From NCBI GenBank assembly GCA_019247135.1, contig JAFAPL010001101.1:1-6813 (forward strand): a DNA stretch of 6,813 nt, in the 5' to 3' direction. Numbering within the stretch: the first letter of the stretch is position 1; each line of letters opens with the position of its first letter. Shown piece by piece: positions 4,886-6,813 of the stretch. The translations under genes were made by a program, and so were the position numbers. The DNA is from Chloroflexota bacterium. Lineage in GTDB: Bacteria; Chloroflexota; UBA6077; CF-72. Under the pieces are notes generated by a model. That model was not told the DNA's origin. It made no database searches and saw only the letters and a program-made list of their open reading frames with translations.

Positions 4886-5800
4886 ATGAGTCTGCTCGAC
4901 GACGTTCGGGCACACGCGGCTGAGATCGCGCGAACGAGCAGGTACGTGCGCATCGATCACGCAAAAATCGACGCGTATGCTCGGTCGCTGCCCGTCGAGG
5001 AAGCGAGAGCGCCCGAGCTTGATCCCGCCACGCATTTCGTCGGACAACGCGACGTGACTCTGGCGTATGTCGTCACGCTGGATGCGATCAACTTCGGGTC
5101 CGGCTACTTTCCGCACTTGCGGAAGCGGCCGGGGATGTCCGGGTATTTCACCGTCGCGGCCTCGTTGAAGGATGTTTTCGAGGCTCGTGGACCGCTGGAC
5201 CACGATGAGCTGCAGGCCGTGAACGCTGAGGAGTGCGCGCGGATCGTCGGCCAGGTGGGGGCGGACGCGCACGTTATGGAGCTGATGGAGCTGTTCGCGC
5301 AGGCCCTGAATCAGCTAGGCCAGTTCATTGGGACACGCTATGGCGGAAATTTCAGAGCGGCCATCGACGCGGCGGACGGGTCAGCGGAATCGCTGGCTCG
5401 GTTGCTCGCGCAGATGCCGTTCTATGACGACATCGGGTTCTACAAGCGCGCGCAGCTCACGGCAGCCGACCTGAGCATCGCTGGAGTGGCGGACTTCAGA
5501 GATCTGGACCGGCTGACCATCTTCGCCGACAACCTGGTGCCGCACGTTCTCCGACTGGATGGTGTGCTCGAGTACGACCTCGAGCTGGTTGAGCGGATCG
5601 AGCGAGAGGAGCTGATCCCGTCGGGCTCGCGCGAAGAGATCGAGATACGCGCGGGCGCCGTGCACGCGGTTGAGCTGATAGCCGACGCGCTCGGGCGCGA
5701 GGCGTGGCCCATGCAGCTCGACTACGTGTTGTGGAACCGCGGTCAGGAGCCGGCGTACAAGGCGCGGCCGCGTCACCGCACGCGCAGCGTCTATTACTGA
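4886..5800 (+). CDS. qng1: Queuosine salvage protein, DUF2419 / Qng1 family
   Basis: This 304-residue protein matches the Qng1 (DUF2419) family, which releases the base queuine from queuosine 5'-monophosphate so that it can be re-inserted into tRNA. Visible family blocks are LDAINFGSGYFP (65-76), GYFTVAASL (86-94), MPFYDDIGFYKRAQL (177-191), LTIFADNLVPHVLR (210-223), GVLEYDLELVERIE (226-239), SGSREEIEIRAGAVHAVE (about 247-264) and LDYVLWNRGQEP near the C-terminus. The conserved acidic residues in the FYDD and FADN blocks are candidates for base binding and catalysis. Length is typical, with no signal peptide. ATG 4886 is the first usable start: an in-frame TGA lies at 4877-4879. No close Shine-Dalgarno is seen, so translation may be leaderless or weak. 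No queuosine transport or tgt gene is in the window. Its 3' end overlaps the next gene on the other strand by 7 bp. Confidence 0.93.
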   Translation: MSLLDDVRAHAAEIARTSRYVRIDHAKIDAYARSLPVEEARAPELDPATHFVGQRDVTLAYVVTLDAINFGSGYFPHLRKRPGMSGYFTVAASLKDVFEARGPLDHDELQAVNAEECARIVGQVGADAHVMELMELFAQALNQLGQFIGTRYGGNFRAAIDAADGSAESLARLLAQMPFYDDIGFYKRAQLTAADLSIAGVADFRDLDRLTIFADNLVPHVLRLDGVLEYDLELVERIEREELIPSGSREEIEIRAGAVHAVELIADALGREAWPMQLDYVLWNRGQEPAYKARPRHRTRSVYY

Positions 5801-5994
5801 GTCACGGCGCGCAGAATTTCGACCGCGAAGTAGGCCAGAAAACTGGTGCCAACGATCGGGCCCATAACAGCCGCCCACAGGGCTGGGTCACTCCAGCGGG
5901 AAGCCGGGATCAGGCGAGCCTTGGCAGCTTCGTTGCGTAGCTCGGCCAGGCGATATTCGGCGAGCGCGGTCTGGTCGTCGGGATGAACGAACAT
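5794..5994 (-). CDS. Small single-pass membrane protein, 66 residues, unknown function
   Basis: The start ATG (5994-5992) is preceded by AAAGGA (6007-6002 on the minus strand) with a 7-nt spacer, one of the best ribosome binding sites in the window, which is the main reason to accept this gene. The protein has a charged helical N-terminus (LAEYRLAELRNEAAKARLI, residues 11-29) and one hydrophobic segment at about 39-62 (LWAAVMGPIVGTSFLAYFAV and on), ending RAVTQ. No named family is recognised. The basic character of the region before the hydrophobic segment favours a cytoplasmic N-terminus. It is convergent with qng1 and overlaps its last 7 bp (5794-5800), including its stop codon. It could also be a subunit or regulator of a membrane complex, but nothing nearby points to one. 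Confidence 0.7.
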   Translation of the reverse strand: MFVHPDDQTALAEYRLAELRNEAAKARLIPASRWSDPALWAAVMGPIVGTSFLAYFAVEILRAVTQ

Positions 5995-6025
5995 GCCTGT
6001 GTCCTTTCGAAATTAGGTACAGGCA
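5994..6025 (-). promoter_or_regulatory. Potential hairpin enclosing the ribosome binding site of the 66-aa gene
   Basis: On the minus strand TGCCTGT (6025-6019) is the exact complement of ACAGGCA (6000-5994), the last base of which is the A of the start codon. Between them CCT (6017-6015) can pair with AGG of the Shine-Dalgarno (6005-6003), and TTTCGAAA (6012-6005) is itself palindromic. Folding would hide the AAAGGA. Such a layout is known from RNA thermometers and other translational switches; for this gene it is inference. Confidence 0.4.
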
Positions 6026-6036
6026 CAGCATCCCCT

Positions 6037-6100
6037 CTAGATTGAAAACCCACGCCGGGGATGTGGCGAGTTAGCTTCCCCGCCACATCCCGGGTCGTGC
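6037..6100 (-). terminator. Terminator-like hairpin after the SDR gene
   Basis: CGCCACATCCC (6081-6091) and GGGATGTGGCG (6058-6068) form a perfect 11-bp stem with a 12-nt loop, extendable by two pairs past one mismatch. Reading along the minus strand the hairpin starts 10 nt after the TAG stop of the SDR gene and is followed, after CGGCGTGGG, by TTTT (about 6045-6048). This is a plausible intrinsic terminator, though the T run is short and displaced. It would separate the SDR gene from the downstream 66-aa gene. Confidence 0.6.
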
Positions 6101-6813
6101 CTATGCTGCCGTGGTGCCACCACCCAGGAAGGTCAAGATTTCGCCCGTGACGTAGCTGGAGTCGCCCTCAGACGCGAAGAAGACGTAGCCGGGTGCAATT
6201 TCTTCAGGTTGCGCCGGCCGTCCGTATGGCACTTGCTGGCCGAATTTGGCGACCTCTTCAGCCGGTGAGTCGGATGGGTTGAGCGGCGTCCAGACCGGAC
6301 CAGGGGCGACACAATTCACGCGAATACCGCGCTCCTGAACGCTCTGCGCAAGCGACTTCGTAAACGCGTGGATTGCGCCTTTTGTCGCCGAATAGTCGAG
6401 CAGCGATTTGCTCCCGTTCATACCCGTGATAGAACCAGTGTTGATGATCGCGCTGCCTTGCTTGAGGTGTGGTAGCGCGGCTTTGGCCATTCTGAAGTAG
6501 CCGTAGATGTTTGTTTTGAACGTGTGATCCCATTGCTCGTCGGATAGCTCTTCGATGCTGTCCTGGTGCTGCTGATAGGCCGCGTTGTTCACCAGGATGT
6601 CGAGCTTGCCGAACTGGTCGACCGTCCTCCCCACTGCCTCTTCGCAGAACTCCCGGTCGGTGACGTCGCCCGGGATCAGCAGGCACGCGCGACCTTCCGA
6701 CTCGACCGCGTCGCGCGTCTCTTCCGCATCGCTCTGCTCTTCGGGAAGGTAAACGATGGCGACATTCGCGCCCTCGCGCGCATACAGCACCGCCACCGCG
6801 CGACCGATACCGG
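6101..6813 (-). CDS. SDR-family oxidoreductase, YghA/GSP39-like, 5' end outside window
   Basis: This is a classical short-chain dehydrogenase/reductase, using NAD(P)H to reduce aldehydes or ketones or the reverse, in the cytoplasm. The first visible codons encode GIGRAVAVLYAREGANVAIV, the end of the glycine-rich nucleotide-binding motif, so the GTG at 6796 is an internal valine and the start lies beyond the window. Next come GDVTD, the structural VNNAAYQ motif, a catalytic serine in INTGSITG, and YSATK, the catalytic Tyr-x3-Lys. The spacing is normal. The C-terminus (TPLNPSDSPAEEVAKFGQ, PYGRPAQPEEIAPGYVFFAS, then SSYVTGEILTFLGGG) is characteristic of the YghA / general stress protein 39 / glucose-dehydrogenase-like subgroup. 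Two glycine-motif residues and the true N-terminus cannot be checked. The exact substrate is unknown. Confidence 0.95.
   Translation of the reverse strand, partial: GIGRAVAVLYAREGANVAIVYLPEEQSDAEETRDAVESEGRACLLIPGDVTDREFCEEAVGRTVDQFGKLDILVNNAAYQQHQDSIEELSDEQWDHTFKTNIYGYFRMAKAALPHLKQGSAIINTGSITGMNGSKSLLDYSATKGAIHAFTKSLAQSVQERGIRVNCVAPGPVWTPLNPSDSPAEEVAKFGQQVPYGRPAQPEEIAPGYVFFASEGDSSYVTGEILTFLGGGTTAA

Noticed and set aside
4351..4923. 190-residue plus-strand open frame opposite plsX
   Set aside because: Antisense to the secure plsX gene and running through the 16-nt array; low-complexity product with no family features.
6794..6796. GTG as the start of the SDR gene
   Set aside because: The frame stays open upstream to the window edge and encodes GIGRA, part of the cofactor-binding motif, so the gene continues beyond the edge.
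1..6813. Mobile element or integrated phage
   Set aside because: No transposase, integrase, phage genes, terminal inverted repeats or tRNA attachment site are visible.

Overview
The window is a high-GC bacterial chromosome segment with seven confidently identified or well-supported protein genes, two of them cut by the window edges, plus one small hypothetical gene. No rRNA, tRNA, transposase, integrase or CRISPR array was seen. The gene set is a stand-alone F420 glutamate ligase (CofE), CsaA, a 4,5-dihydroxyphthalate-decarboxylase-like protein, a membrane-anchored J-domain protein, PlsX, a DUF2419/Qng1 queuosine-salvage protein and a YghA-like SDR. High GC, F420 biosynthesis, a bacterial Qng1 (a homologue from Sphaerobacter has been studied) and tiny single-helix proteins suggest Chloroflexota, perhaps Thermomicrobia-like. 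That placement is inference; an actinobacterium is the main alternative.

Layout. 1-470 (+) is the C-terminal part of cofE. 483-818 (-) is csaA, convergent with cofE. 908-1888 (+) is the DHP-decarboxylase-like gene, divergent from csaA. 2065-2379 (+) is a small unknown gene with a good ribosome binding site. Its last codons run into a degenerate ~44-nt tandem array (2380-2643). 2676-3422 (+) is the J-domain membrane protein, preceded by a perfect hairpin. 3423-3609 is a convergent spacer with two tandem 32-nt units carrying four GTGACGC heptamers. 3610-4635 (-) is plsX. 4636-4885 is a divergent spacer with two perfect inverted repeats and a 16-nt GC-rich tandem array. 4886-5800 (+) is qng1. 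5794-5994 (-) is a 66-aa membrane protein that overlaps qng1 tail to tail, with its Shine-Dalgarno inside a potential hairpin. 6037-6100 holds a terminator-like hairpin. 6101-6813 (-) is the SDR gene, cut at the right edge.

The genes do not form one pathway. They are mostly single transcription units in alternating orientation: housekeeping lipid synthesis (PlsX), tRNA-modification salvage (Qng1), cofactor synthesis (CofE), chaperone-type functions (CsaA, J-domain protein) and a redox enzyme. The most unusual content is between the genes: three different short tandem-repeat systems and several perfect inverted repeats next to start codons.
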